NCBI RefSeq assembly: GCF_009933135.1
Contig: NZ_MAEH01000003.1
Location: 21,576-85,575, forward strand
Reading direction: 5' to 3'
Length of the DNA stretch: 64,000 bases
DNA from: Candidatus Enterococcus leclercqii
GTDB lineage: Bacteria; Bacillota; Bacilli; Lactobacillales; Enterococcaceae
The notes beneath the pieces are model-generated. The model saw nothing but the letters and a program-made list of their open reading frames with translations, ran no database searches and was not told the origin of the DNA. The position numbers and the translations under genes are program-made. This document shows positions 26,596-35,655 of the stretch, one piece after another. Positions within the stretch are counted from its first letter, which is position 1. The number at the start of each line of letters is the position of its first letter.

Positions 26596-27642
26596 CTACC
26601 TACTTATTCCAGGAAATGTCCAACAATTTGCAGTTCTTAGTAAATCCTTGGTAGTTGCATACATACTAGATTTATCTAGCACTTTATCCGGTTGGTTTCC
26701 GGCTATATCGAGCCAAGAAATGTTGGTAATGCACATTAACTCACGATTTGTTCTTTTTGAGAAAATTTCATCAACCAATTTTAAAATAGATACAGAACGC
26801 TGAATATGCGTCACGCTTGAGATGATAGTTATATTTTTTATATTACCTTCAATCTCTATAAGCTTCATAGAATATAAAAGGTTTTCTACGGTATCCGTAG
26901 CCATATTTTCTTGAATTATTCTGTTCCCCCCTATACCTCTATCCTCTAACCATTTAGCCATTAGTTTACTTTCAGTATTTCCGTTTTTCCCCCGCCCACC
27001 AGTTACAATTATTTTTGATTCAGGATATTTATCTAATGCCCTTTTTGCAATCTTCAATCTTTGAAGTAGTGCATTTTGAATTGTTCCGTCTTCATTTAAT
27101 TCATACCCCAATAAAATGAAAATGTGATTCTTTTTTGGCAGATCCTTTGGAATATCAATGTTAATTTTAATATCTTTAATTTCTGACATTTTTTTATCAA
27201 GGCTACTGAATGTAGCTTTATCTATATCAGATCCATAATCAATAATATTTCCTTTTGCTTCATCATAAACTAAATCCTCGTTTAGGTATTTTGCATATAA
27301 TCCTCTATAAATTTCTGCTTCAACATTTTGATTGTTTTTGAACGCCTGTTTGTAATACTCTAAACCGACTTCGTTATTTTCTTTTGACATTTCAAGAGAC
27401 CCCAATCCTATAAGATAATTTGAGTTTTGTGGGACTGTAGCATCCAGTTTTTGTAATACAGTTTTTAAACTTTCGTAACTATCCTCTTCCCAATATGTTC
27501 TTGCATATGATTTAGCAAGAGTCTCTAAACTAGCAATGCGATTGGGTAAGGGAGATTGGCTGCTTATTGCGACAAACTTCCTTTCGAAATTATTAATAAA
27601 TTTCAAATTGTCTTTCTTTACTACATTGTCTTTTTTAATCAT
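26596..27642 (-). CDS. YdcF/ElyC-like DUF218 protein
   Basis: 348 aa from ATG 27642, directly after an AGGAGGAATTACA ribosome site; the longer frame to 27702 runs through that site. Residues 1-170 are helical. The C-terminal DUF218 domain begins with IFILLGYELNEDGTIQNALLQRL and has IIVTGGRGKNGNTES and ENMATDTVENLLYS, motifs of the SanA/YdcF/ElyC family. Relatives act in envelope or vancomycin-tolerance functions, or are uncharacterised; no signal peptide is seen here. Confidence 0.78.
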   Translation of the reverse strand: MIKKDNVVKKDNLKFINNFERKFVAISSQSPLPNRIASLETLAKSYARTYWEEDSYESLKTVLQKLDATVPQNSNYLIGLGSLEMSKENNEVGLEYYKQAFKNNQNVEAEIYRGLYAKYLNEDLVYDEAKGNIIDYGSDIDKATFSSLDKKMSEIKDIKINIDIPKDLPKKNHIFILLGYELNEDGTIQNALLQRLKIAKRALDKYPESKIIVTGGRGKNGNTESKLMAKWLEDRGIGGNRIIQENMATDTVENLLYSMKLIEIEGNIKNITIISSVTHIQRSVSILKLVDEIFSKRTNRELMCITNISWLDIAGNQPDKVLDKSSMYATTKDLLRTANCWTFPGISR

Positions 27643-28114
27643 TGTAATTCCTCCTAAAAAGTAAAAGTTCCAGTTCAATTGTAAAGTTTGTCGATAACTC
27701 ATTTTACAGTGGATTTAGCACCGAAGAGTCCACTCACTAAAAGTCGATTCAAAGGAAAACAATCCGGTTATCGAATCGTTTTCCAATCCATTTCCTTCAA
27801 ATATAAATCCATTAGGTCCACATTTGAAGCGGATTCAAGCTAAATCTGTAATTAGCCATGGCCCCCTTTTGAGATATAAAATGACAGCATGAGAAATAGT
27901 ACAAATCTAATTGACCAATAATTTCTGTTCTCAGTGAAACTTTGGAAGAAGCCCTACCTGTAGTGATCATTTTGCACGGTATCTATAGTGTCAGATCAAT
28001 ATATTTCTGTAACTTGATCAAACTGATGATAAACAAACCGTAATTCAATGTTAACAAAAGCGATTACTTTTATTGTCAAAAACCTTCCTTAATAAGCAGC
28101 AAAGACTTATCTGT
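27643..28114. other. Intergenic region
   Basis: No reading frame supported. Contains short inverted repeats (AGTGGATTTAGCACC...AGAGTCCACT, about 27711-27741). Otherwise nothing recognised. Confidence 0.4.
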
Positions 28115-28444
28115 CTACAACTCACAAAAAATCAGACCTTTGGCAGAACCCTTCAGTACCGGACTGCCAGTTTCAAGGGAACGAGCAACTGTAGTTTTGG
28201 AACAACCTAAAAGATCCGCAGCTTCTTGGACGCTTTCTACTCGTCGAATAGCGCCTTCTGGATAAAAAATCAGAATGGAACGAGAGCAATCCCGCGCTGA
28301 AAATTCCCCACAGATTGCTTCTAGTTCAGCCACACAGACCTGCACCTGATAGACTTTTTCTTCTTGCTCCAACCAAGAAGGACTTTCACCCATGATAGCG
28401 AGCATCTTTTTGCGGATTCGTCGCTTCTCTTCTCTCGCCTCCAT
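28115..28444 (-). CDS. NUMOD1-like HTH protein, operon copy 1 (109 aa)
   Basis: The N-terminal half is helical (MEAREEKRRIRKKMLAIMG). The C-terminal half (RRVESVQEAADLLGCSKTTVARSLETG) reads like the small helix-turn-helix of NUMOD1/IENR-type DNA-binding modules. It is paralogous to the next gene (28487) and nearly identical to 49474-49803. It is the last gene of a five-gene minus-strand operon duplicated at 49-52 kb. DNA binding is inferred; biological role unknown. Confidence 0.7.
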   Translation of the reverse strand: MEAREEKRRIRKKMLAIMGESPSWLEQEEKVYQVQVCVAELEAICGEFSARDCSRSILIFYPEGAIRRVESVQEAADLLGCSKTTVARSLETGSPVLKGSAKGLIFCEL

Positions 28445-28486
28445 TGGATCACCATCCGTCCTTTTAGAACGGAAAGCTGCTGCGTG

Positions 28487-28813
28487 TTAGATTACTTGGA
28501 AAACCATACCTTTTGCTAATCCTCTTTTTACCGGCTTCCCAGTCTTCAAACTACGTTCGATTGTAGTTATTGAACAGTCAAATTGTATGGCAGCTTCCGT
28601 GATACTTCTTACTTTTCCAACCAAACCATCCGGGTAGAGTGCCCTAACCTGACGTTCCTTCCCATTGCTTGGTCGGCTGGTGATATATTCCATCATCGCG
28701 ATACATTGATGGACCTGCTCAACTTTCTCTTCACAATTTTTCCAGGTATCATCATTCCCCATAATAGCTAACATTTTCTTTCGTAATTGTCGTTTTTGTT
28801 GCTCTTCATTCAA
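28487..28813 (-). CDS. NUMOD1-like HTH protein, operon copy 1 (108 aa)
   Basis: Starts with TTG at 28813 after GAGGTGATTTTTA; all three copies in the window use this TTG. C-terminal HTH-like module GKVRSITEAAIQFDCSITTIERSLKTGK. Homologous to 49846-50172 and 42397-42744, and a paralogue of the 109-aa neighbour, with which it shares RRKM/LRKKMLAIMG and the module order. Confidence 0.7.
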   Translation of the reverse strand: MNEEQQKRQLRKKMLAIMGNDDTWKNCEEKVEQVHQCIAMMEYITSRPSNGKERQVRALYPDGLVGKVRSITEAAIQFDCSITTIERSLKTGKPVKRGLAKGMVFQVI

Positions 28814-28858
28814 TAAAAATCACCTCAGCTCACCCAACACTCCTCTTTAAATAAGTAA

Positions 28859-29287
28859 TCAACCACGTTGGGCAATTAGTATGGGCTGATCCTCAACCAT
28901 CTGCCAGCGACGCAACATGAACTTTCCCCGTTTTCTCTCGAACAGCTGTAATTCAACCGTTTCTCGGTTTTTAGAGGCTACCTCCATCTGTAAAAGTGCC
29001 GCTAACTCTGAAACAAAGACATGATTGATTGTTTGATAGCCAGTCGCTTCCAACAAGGCAACTGGCGTGGACGTGCGCCTATGGCTTTGACCTGTAGAAA
29101 TCAACGTTTCTCGATGAATCCCATGCACTGTTTGACATTCTGGTACGTACGCCGTCACCCACATCATCGGACTGACCTGTTCCAGGTGGACAAGTAGATC
29201 TTCCACACTCTGAATCGGCGAATCTTCTTCTATTTCGTTTTGTTGAAGCTTTTCTAATAATTCTGCTTCACTATACCATTTCAACAT
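28859..29287 (-). CDS. Hypothetical protein, operon copy 1 (142 aa)
   Basis: ATG 29287 follows GGCGGAG. Near-identical to 50217-50645 and distantly similar to 60537-60992, sharing D.L..LE...P, a HRE.L core and a C-terminal SE...LLQ-type segment. Predicted alpha/beta, soluble. No named domain. Confidence 0.65.
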   Translation of the reverse strand: MLKWYSEAELLEKLQQNEIEEDSPIQSVEDLLVHLEQVSPMMWVTAYVPECQTVHGIHRETLISTGQSHRRTSTPVALLEATGYQTINHVFVSELAALLQMEVASKNRETVELQLFERKRGKFMLRRWQMVEDQPILIAQRG

Positions 29288-29310
29288 CTACTCCGCCCCT
29301 CAAGTCCCAC

Positions 29311-29562
29311 CTAAAATACCCGAGCCTGAGAAACTTTTCGATACAATACGACCTCAGGCAATTTCAGATCCGCTTCAGTCGGATTCAGAATCATGGCTCC
29401 GTGGTCCTCCCCCAACTCATTCATCAGCTGCAAGTATCGCAAATTCTTCTCGCCCTGGCGCAGATCACTACTTGCCTGAATATCCTCAAATACACTCGCA
29501 ATCGTTTCTAAAGTTCGGATACCTGAATATCCCCGCTTCGGCTGATCCTCAAATTTAACCAT
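29311..29562 (-). CDS. Hypothetical protein, operon copy 1 (83 aa)
   Basis: Same frame and length as 51015-51266 in copy 2 (MVKFEDQPKRGY.GIRTLETIASVFEDIQ). Its ATG lies just downstream of the interrupted gene 29579-30007. In copy 2 a 102-aa gene lies between this one and the 142-aa gene; here only 23 bp separate them, so that gene has been lost. Confidence 0.65.
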   Translation of the reverse strand: MVKFEDQPKRGYSGIRTLETIASVFEDIQASSDLRQGEKNLRYLQLMNELGEDHGAMILNPTEADLKLPEVVLYRKVSQARVF

Positions 29563-29578
29563 GCTTTTTTTCCACCTC

Positions 29579-30007
29579 TCACATTTGTTTTCTATTTTTC
29601 AAAACTTCTTTATCAATAACGAGCTCAAACACGCCGGCGGGATAATAGCCATGTTTTTCAATCATAATATTTTCAATGACAAGCTTCGTTGAAGTGACCG
29701 CCTTCAGGTTCTCGCGATCCAGTTCATCTGCTTGGCTATTGTGGCCATAAACTTTCTTCCTCAACTCACGATAGACACCCCACGCCAGCTTCAGCCGAGA
29801 CAGCAGTTCGACATAAGTCATTTGTAATAATCCTTTTGTCGTCGTTTACTGGAAAAAGAATGGGTCTGTTTCGACAGTCGGTTCTCGATACACCCCCGAC
29901 CTGGATTCAATCAGTTGGTCCTCACAAAAATTCAGCTCACAATTGGCACAGTGATACTGGCCCGTTGCTAGTTTCAAAACCTTTTTATTGCAATATCGAC
30001 AAATCAT
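29579..30007 (-). pseudogene. First gene of operon copy 1, broken by two nonsense codons
   Basis: By comparison with the intact 150-aa homologue at 51259-51711, the frame from ATG 30007 meets TAA where copy 2 has a Tyr codon (FFFQ-Y-TTTK, about residue 54), then continues as MTYVELLSRLKL..., and ends early at TGA (29579) where copy 2 has CGA (Arg). The N-terminal zinc ribbon (CRYCNKK...CANCELNFC) is thus separated from the helical part. An 80-aa product from ATG 29821 is still possible. Confidence 0.8.
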
Positions 30008-30158
30008 CACAAATCCCCCAGTTTCACAAATAGTATATCACGCAAAAGAAATAGCACTACACTTCTTTTCTGGACAAAACCTTCCCAACAAAGACAGACC
30101 TAGGCTAAAACCTCTCAACTCCGGCTTTCTAAAGAAAAATTCTTGCCCCCTCTTCACC

Positions 30159-30278
30159 TTAGTCTAAAAGGTTCTCAACAGCTTTTGGGTCTTCCTATGA
30201 GTAAGGATAATAACGCGCTGACGGGAATAAATTGCCGTTTTCATCGACTTCTAAACCTACTTTTCTCAAACCTTTTAT
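30159..30278 (-). pseudogene. 3' fragment of a homologue of the 53263-53955 gene
   Basis: Translates as KGLRKVGLEVDENGNLFPSA then RYYPYS, TAG, EDPKAVENLLD; the gene at 53263 ends KGLRKVALEIDENGNFFPSK and so on with Glu at the TAG position. Only about 40 codons remain. It indicates that more of the 52-58 kb type of sequence once lay here. Confidence 0.7.
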
Positions 30279-30284
30279 AGAGAA

Positions 30285-30316
30285 AAAACGAGCTAGATTA
30301 TTATCTAACTCGTTTT
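30285..30316. terminator. Bidirectional terminator
   Basis: AAAACGAG(C)TAGAT pairs with ATCTA(A)CTCGTTTT across a TATT loop. It lies between the XRE gene (30416) and the decayed fragment. Confidence 0.75.
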
Positions 30317-30415
30317 ATCACTTAATATTCTTGTTACTGCTAACGATCCTTCAGACTATTTTCCCAAAGACTAAAGATTAAAAAACTCAAGAAAAACCAA
30401 ACAGGTTCTTTCAAT

Positions 30416-30622
30416 TTAATCAAAATAAAATACATCTTCAAATTTTTTATCTAGTGCTATACACAACAGCAAAGCAAGTTTCGCTGAAGGAACAAATTCG
30501 CCCGTTTCTATATTGCTAATGGTTTGTCTAGAAACCCCAACTTGTTTCGCAAGTTGTGTTTGATTCAATTCATTTTCAGCACGTGCAACTTTTAATTTAT
30601 TTTTCAAAATCAAACTTTTCAT
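30416..30622 (-). CDS. XRE-family HTH regulator (68 aa)
   Basis: A complete small HTH protein (LKVARAENELNQTQLAKQVGVSRQTISNIETG). Such one-domain Cro-like regulators commonly pair with a small membrane protein whose gene lies just upstream, as here. Probably autoregulates the promoter at 30973-31001. Confidence 0.87.
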   Translation of the reverse strand: MKSLILKNKLKVARAENELNQTQLAKQVGVSRQTISNIETGEFVPSAKLALLLCIALDKKFEDVFYFD

Positions 30623-30634
30623 GTGCAAAATAAC

Positions 30635-30940
30635 CTACTTTCCTTTAACAATTAGCCACGCTATATACCCAGTTGCTATGAATAATAGTGCGGCAAACAG
30701 AGCGTTTATTAGAGAGTGCTTCTTTAAAAACCCTTCGATTTCAATCCCTAATCCGCCCAATAAAATCAATAATAATAGTTCATTAATTGATTGTTGTCTT
30801 GCCAATTTTATGACTAAAAGAAATATTATTCCCAATGAGTACATTGCAAACACTAATGATTGCGAGTTTTTTATGAAAGTTCGCCTACCTTCATCATCTT
30901 GCGCTTTTTGTGCCGCTGCCAAAATTTGACTTTTTTTCAT
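30635..30940 (-). CDS. DUF6442-like membrane protein (101 aa)
   Basis: ATG 30940 follows AAAGGAG. Starts MKKSQILAAAQKAQDDEGRR, then three membrane segments (31-47, 53-67, 75-95). It matches the small membrane proteins (DUF6442 type) paired with XRE regulators in Firmicutes. The XRE gene follows 12 bp downstream. Confidence 0.75.
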   Translation of the reverse strand: MKKSQILAAAQKAQDDEGRRTFIKNSQSLVFAMYSLGIIFLLVIKLARQQSINELLLLILLGGLGIEIEGFLKKHSLINALFAALLFIATGYIAWLIVKGK

Positions 30941-30972
30941 ATGGAAACACTCCTTTAACTTTATATAAACAC

Positions 30973-31001
30973 ACTGTAAAGTAATCTTGATATTTTGTCA
31001 A
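30973..31001 (-). promoter_or_regulatory. Promoter of the membrane protein/XRE operon
   Basis: Minus strand TTGACA (31001-30996), 17-nt spacer, TACAGT (30978-30973), about 35 nt before the ribosome site. Confidence 0.7.
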
Positions 31002-31490
31002 GTTTACTTGTCTCTAAAAAGGCAATTTGTCTCGTATACCGGTTTAAAAGCCGAAGATTTTTCTCGAGCGGTGCTAGAATTCTCAAAACGTAATCAGTCG
31101 TAAAAAATAGGGCTTTGAGACCATCTAGGAATTTTAAAAGTACTGTATGATAATTTTAGGTACATAAAAAAACAACGTGATAGCTAAATCTAGATATAAA
31201 AAATACCGTGGAAAAAACAACGGATTTTGAACGGTGCTCAAAAAACACTAAAAAAATAATAACTTATCTCCTTTTCAGAATTGTTCATAAAAATATACTA
31301 AGATTAGAGGATACAGTCATTGATGGATGATCTTACCCTCTATTTTTCTTTTTTGAATTATAGTGAAAAGTGAAAGGAAGCTTTAAGCTCTTCACTATAG
31401 GTCTGTTTGCTATGCTGTCAATAAACAAAAACTGAAAAAAGAGAACGAATAATCGTGTCGTTCTCTTTTGCTCGTGTTTAAGGACTTTTA
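31002..31490. other. Intergenic region with terminator
   Basis: No gene supported. A bidirectional terminator (AAAAGAGAACGA/TCGTTCTCTTTT, about 31437-31469) ends the XRE gene at 31491. An inverted repeat TATAGTGAA...TTCACTATA spans about 31359-31402. Confidence 0.55.
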
Positions 31491-32081
31491 TTATTTGAAA
31501 AGGCTCGCAACAAAAATACCTATTAAACAAATAAAGAGTGTAAAACAAGCATACACTAAAACAATAATAAACGTTTCTACTCCTATTTTTCTAGGATTTC
31601 TTTTTTCTCTTAATACGTCTACATCTTTATTTTGTGAAAATGCTAAAATCTCCTTGTAAGTTTTCAAGTCATTATTCCTTTTGAATTTTTCTAAAACAAA
31701 AGAACTCCATATTGCAGGTAAAAATAAAATACCTGGAACCATTAATATCAACTTTGATTCTGGTAACACTACTACTAAACCAATGGATAGACTGGCTAAT
31801 ATTGTCGAACTAATCATTATTAACGAATAAATATCAGCTCGTTTACTAGCTTTTTTATTACTAATTTTCATCTTCATTTCCTCCAAATCTTCTCGAATTA
31901 ATTCATCTAGAGAAACATTAAATAGAATAGATAACGAAATAAGGATTTGTATGTCTGGATATGTTTTGTCATTTTCCCAATTAGATACTGTTTGACGTGA
32001 AACAAAAATCTTATCTGCCAATTGTTCTTGAGAAAGATTATAAATTTTTCGATACCCTTTTATCTGTTTACCTATCTCCAT
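31491..32081 (-). CDS. XRE regulator fused to a membrane domain (196 aa)
   Basis: ATG 32081 follows AAAGGAGACATT. Residues 1-65 are an XRE HTH (IYNLSQEQLADKIFVSRQTVSNWEND). Residues 90-195 hold about four membrane segments. This HTH-plus-membrane architecture is widespread in Firmicutes and may couple DNA binding to the membrane. Monocistronic. Confidence 0.85.
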   Translation of the reverse strand: MEIGKQIKGYRKIYNLSQEQLADKIFVSRQTVSNWENDKTYPDIQILISLSILFNVSLDELIREDLEEMKMKISNKKASKRADIYSLIMISSTILASLSIGLVVVLPESKLILMVPGILFLPAIWSSFVLEKFKRNNDLKTYKEILAFSQNKDVDVLREKRNPRKIGVETFIIVLVYACFTLFICLIGIFVASLFK

Positions 32082-32515
32082 AATGTCTCCTTTCATGAAT
32101 CTAGCATATCAAGAAAATTGAATTCATTCAGCCCAATATTTTTTGAAATAGAAATAAAAACAGTTTGTCAAAGCTTTTTTACACCTTATAAGTATTAGGG
32201 ATTACTTCATTTAAAATTCACGCCTAAAAAGATTCTCTCTCAAAAGAAAGATTCAACAGAATCTGAGAACCATGGTTACCCACTTTCGATAGATGACCCA
32301 ATTGCGACAAAGCTTCGAGGTCTATCAAGAGTTGTTGGCTACCTTTGATGTAAAAAATCCCACCGAATACTTCGACTTAATTGAAGAATTCCCCCACTCT
32401 TTGAGCACTGGTTAAAAAGAACATTTCGTTTTCTGGCAAAGCATCTGTGAAATTATTTAATAACACTATTGATAAAGAGCCCTTTTTTGTTGTGCTAAAT
32501 CAATTCTTTCTTTTT
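32082..32515. other. Region with an ISL3-like transposase fragment
   Basis: On the plus strand from 32292 the frame reads LRQSFEVYQELLATFDVKNP then TEYFDLIEEFPHSLSTG, then stops; shifting frame gives LKRTFRFLAKHL. This matches the C-terminal pattern of ISL3-family transposases. No IS ends were found, so it is a short relic. Confidence 0.5.
32292..32470 (+). pseudogene. ISL3-family transposase relic
   Basis: About 55 codons of C-terminal transposase-like sequence (YFDLIEEFP, LKRTFRFLAKHL) split by a frameshift or stop near 32413. The rest of the element is absent. Confidence 0.5.
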
Positions 32516-33793
32516 CTACCAACCACCAGATGCGCCGCCACCGCCAGAGGAGCCACCACCAAAGGAACCCCATGAGCCGCCGGAGGAGGAGTCGTTGCTG
32601 GACCAGTTGCTGGAATTATATTTAGAAGCCAGATAAGCGGTGGTCAGGACGTTTCCGTTACCGGAGTAGAGGGTATCTCCAATCAAGACCCGTCCCAAAG
32701 GCATTCTCTTGGCTCGAGGATATTGTAGCAGCTTGCCACGAGTGAGGGCACGCCGGGCAGCACCGGCGGTCAAAGCCAAGATCAGACCGCTTTTCATAAT
32801 ATAGTAAAGATCGGTTTGGCGGCGGAATCGGTCTTTGTTTTGCCGCTGGTAATCTTTATACATACTCCCTAGCGCTGCTTGACCAGTGGTGAGGGCGACA
32901 GCTAAACTCAATGAGCCGAGGACCAAAGCTACTAAAAAGATCAGTGCCCCCCAGTGAAGCAAGCTGGCATTGCTTTTGACAGAGGAGACCTTTTCGATCT
33001 GAGCATCAACCAGAACCGTCTTGGTATTCATGATTCCAAAGACCTGGTTGACGACTTTGGTAACGGCGTCATCGTATTTTTCGTCTCGGAAAAGGTCCAC
33101 TACGTCTTCATTATTGATGATATCATCGGCAATAGCATCCGGGATCACCCCTTCCAATCCATATCCGACTTCCAATCGGAATTTCTGATCGTCCAGGTCA
33201 ATCAAGTACAAGACCCCGTTGTTCTCGCTTTTACTGCCAATCCCCAGCTGGTTGAATACGCTGTTGGCGTATCCTTCTATATTTTCACCACGAGGCAGTT
33301 CTTTGATTGTCACGACTTCCAGCTGGGCACCGTCGGTACTAGCCGCAAGTTGCTTGTTAAGGTCGTAGAGGTGCTGCTTGGTTTTATCGCTAAGCATCCC
33401 GGCATTGTCAGAAACGAAGATATTGTTCTTATCAATCACGATCGTGCCCTCGGTGCCGTTGATGGGAATGCTGACGTTGTTTTCATTGGTGGGATAATCC
33501 CCCAGCGCCGCCAGCCGCTCATTTAGCGTATCATCAAAGGATTCGATGAAGGGTTGGGTCTTACCAGAGAGGATATCCTCCCGATCCTGCTGCAGCTTGT
33601 TGATTTTACTTTGGTAATCCGCCTGTTGCTGTTGGTAGCTGTCATTTTGGATAAACGCCATGATAATCGTTGTCCCACAGATCAGCGCCACGATCCCGGC
33701 AAAGGTCATCAATAGGCCACCACGTTTTTTCAATTTACGATAGTAGCTAGTGATCCGATCATCCAGCCCGCTGCTGAATCGCTGTTTTTCCAT
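32516..33793 (-). CDS. TPM-domain membrane protein (YgcG type)
   Basis: 425 aa; ATG 33793 follows AAAGGGGG. An N-terminal membrane helix (28-48) is followed by a coiled coil and an extracytoplasmic TPM domain (about 125-255: VSDNAGMLSDKTKQHLYDLN, LEVGYGLEGVIPD). A second membrane helix lies at about 283-305, and the C-terminal tail is Ser/Gly-rich, ending GGGSSGGGGASGGW, typical of YgcG/Psb32-like proteins. The LemA gene 65 bp upstream is the usual neighbour of this family. Exact role unknown; envelope-associated. Confidence 0.88.
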   Translation of the reverse strand: MEKQRFSSGLDDRITSYYRKLKKRGGLLMTFAGIVALICGTTIIMAFIQNDSYQQQQADYQSKINKLQQDREDILSGKTQPFIESFDDTLNERLAALGDYPTNENNVSIPINGTEGTIVIDKNNIFVSDNAGMLSDKTKQHLYDLNKQLAASTDGAQLEVVTIKELPRGENIEGYANSVFNQLGIGSKSENNGVLYLIDLDDQKFRLEVGYGLEGVIPDAIADDIINNEDVVDLFRDEKYDDAVTKVVNQVFGIMNTKTVLVDAQIEKVSSVKSNASLLHWGALIFLVALVLGSLSLAVALTTGQAALGSMYKDYQRQNKDRFRRQTDLYYIMKSGLILALTAGAARRALTRGKLLQYPRAKRMPLGRVLIGDTLYSGNGNVLTTAYLASKYNSSNWSSNDSSSGGSWGSFGGGSSGGGGASGGW

Positions 33794-33857
33794 CGTATTG
33801 TCCCCCTTTCTTCGTATGAGGTGTTGCCAGAATGGTTCTGGCTGTAGTCAATCTGGA

Positions 33858-34436
33858 TCATTCGCCGGACAAGTCCACATCAGGCACTTCCTTGGCACTT
33901 TCATCTGCCTTGAAATTGACTTTTTTCTCGAATCCCATCATGTTGGCTACAACATTTCGCGGGAAGCGTACTAGCTGTTTGTTGTAGGTGTTGACTTCGT
34001 CGATATAATTTTTCCGCTCTACGGCAATACGATTTTCCGATCCTTCCAACTGGGTCATCAAGGTTTTGACATTTTCATTAGAAGCCAGTTGTGGATAGCT
34101 CTCTTGGATCACGTGGATCATGGTGCCTACGCCTTGTTGGATCTGGTCATTAGCAGCGATCTTTTCCTCCGGTGTCCCAGCATTATTGTAGACTTTACGA
34201 GCTTCGGTGATGCCATTGATGATCGTCGTCTCATGCTCCATGCTGCCCTTGACGCTGTCCACCAGATTCGGAATCAGGTCCGCTCGCCGCTGCATCACAT
34301 TTTCCACCTGAGACCATTTGGCATCCACGTCATTTTCTGCTGTCATTAAAGAATTATAGGTACTCATAAAGTAACCACCTATGGCTAAGATCAAGATCGC
34401 GATCCCGCCAATGATCCATACACCTGTTTTTTTCAT
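33858..34436 (-). CDS. lemA: LemA family protein
   Basis: About 193 aa. The start is one of three consecutive ATGs (34442, 34439, 34436); the last is 8 nt after GGGAG. One N-terminal membrane helix is followed by a helical LemA domain: TYNSLMTAENDVDAKWSQVENVMQRRADLIPNL is the family hallmark, then RKNYIDEVNTYNKQLVRFP. LemA and TPM proteins are commonly adjacent and thought to act together at the membrane. Confidence 0.9.
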   Translation of the reverse strand: MKKTGVWIIGGIAILILAIGGYFMSTYNSLMTAENDVDAKWSQVENVMQRRADLIPNLVDSVKGSMEHETTIINGITEARKVYNNAGTPEEKIAANDQIQQGVGTMIHVIQESYPQLASNENVKTLMTQLEGSENRIAVERKNYIDEVNTYNKQLVRFPRNVVANMMGFEKKVNFKADESAKEVPDVDLSGE

Positions 34437-35027
34437 CATCATTACTCCCATTTTCATTTTTGTCAGATTCTTTTGTTGTTGTGTTCTTTGATATAAATTT
34501 TAATATCCTATTTATAACCAACCGTTTTGACCTTCTACTATCTTTGATTCTAACCCACCGACTTTTTACAGTCAAAAATGCTAAGTTTTAAATGTGCATT
34601 GCGAGCATGTATCGATTTTAGCCTTATTTGGAAGCTGACTCTGTCACCCCCCTCCCCGATACATAAGTAAAACTTTTTAAATTTTGCATATGACCTGTAC
34701 ATTATTTGAAACAATTCTCTCACAAAAGCTTCTGGTTCAACCTTTACTAAAAATATAAATCAATTCCTGCTTTACACGGAAAAACTAAAAATCTCGTACA
34801 AATTTGCTACAAATCTCTAAAAATTATACCTTTGTCAGAACACTTAACTTATGAACACTTTGTGGTTCATCTGAAGCTATTACCTAAAAATTTTAAATAG
34901 CTTTAGATTTTCTATCAACAAAAATTTTCTTTAATTAAGACTTTTGTATGGTTACGGCTAACTCTATTTATGATTTAATAGAGTTGTTTAGCCGCTTGGT
35001 AATTACTTTAAAGTGGAGGAGATTCTC
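34437..35027. other. Intergenic region with dispersed repeat and hairpin
   Basis: No gene. Positions 34725-34845 repeat 24990-25105 at high similarity. A hairpin CGGCTAA.TCTATT...AATAGAG...TTTAGCCG at about 34957-34996 precedes the small gene at 35028 and might regulate it. Confidence 0.5.
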
Positions 35028-35201
35028 ATGAATTATTTTTTAAAGAATAAACACTATTTATATTTTGTTGTAGCAATCTTAAGTTTAATTACTTATTTTG
35101 TTAGACAGGGCTCTGCTAACACTATCTGGTTGGTGCTATTTTTTGCATGGTTAAGCTTTGGATTCACTTCTATTGCAAGAAAAAAAGATAAGGAAAAGTA
35201 A
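35028..35201 (+). CDS. Small two-TM membrane protein (57 aa)
   Basis: ATG 35028 after GGAGGAGATTCTC. Two hydrophobic segments (KHYLYFVVAILSLITYFV and ANTIWLVLFFAWLSFGF) and a basic tail (RKKDKEK). The size and shape fit bacteriocin-immunity or small stress peptides, but nothing specific is seen. Followed 52 bp later by another small membrane gene. Confidence 0.6.
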   Translation: MNYFLKNKHYLYFVVAILSLITYFVRQGSANTIWLVLFFAWLSFGFTSIARKKDKEK

Positions 35202-35253
35202 CTAGATATAATCCGTTTCTTTGCCATAATAATGTAGCAACAGAGGTGAAATA

Positions 35254-35424
35254 ATGAAAGAAGTTATTTATAAAATTATACAGTCCATTCTTTTCGTTCT
35301 GGGGGCAATCTTGGTCAAACTGATACTTGATTCTTTTAGAAACCCATTGAATGGTATATTGACTTGGAAAATTTGCATAATTTGCGCCCTCCTTGCCTGG
35401 ATCGTCACATCGAAAAGAGAGTAA
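35254..35424 (+). CDS. Small two-TM membrane protein (56 aa)
   Basis: ATG 35254 after AGAGGTGAAATA. Reads MKEVIYKIIQSILFVLG then a second hydrophobic segment (ICIICALLAWIV) and ends TSKRE. Similar in layout to the preceding 57-aa protein; likely co-transcribed. Confidence 0.55.
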   Translation: MKEVIYKIIQSILFVLGAILVKLILDSFRNPLNGILTWKICIICALLAWIVTSKRE

Positions 35425-35655
35425 AAAATGATATTAGCTATATCCTTTTTAAAGTGGGGTTGTAATGTGAACATCTACTTTAGGACAAGTCCATTGAACA
35501 CTATAAAAACTTGCTTTCTGGGCATTCTAAAAAAGATTAAAAGAGTATACCCTATCTTTACATATAAGCAAAATTGGAGGATACCTATTGATATCCTCCA
35601 ACATTAATATGAACTTTTCGGCTTTGGAATTTCTACTAACTGCCTATGAAAATCA

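Noticed and set aside
35428..35607. Small plus-strand frame (MILAISFLKWGCNVN...)
   Set aside because: Its end overlaps the terminator hairpin of the minus-strand lipoprotein gene, and no ribosome site precedes the ATG; a GTG start is possible but weak.
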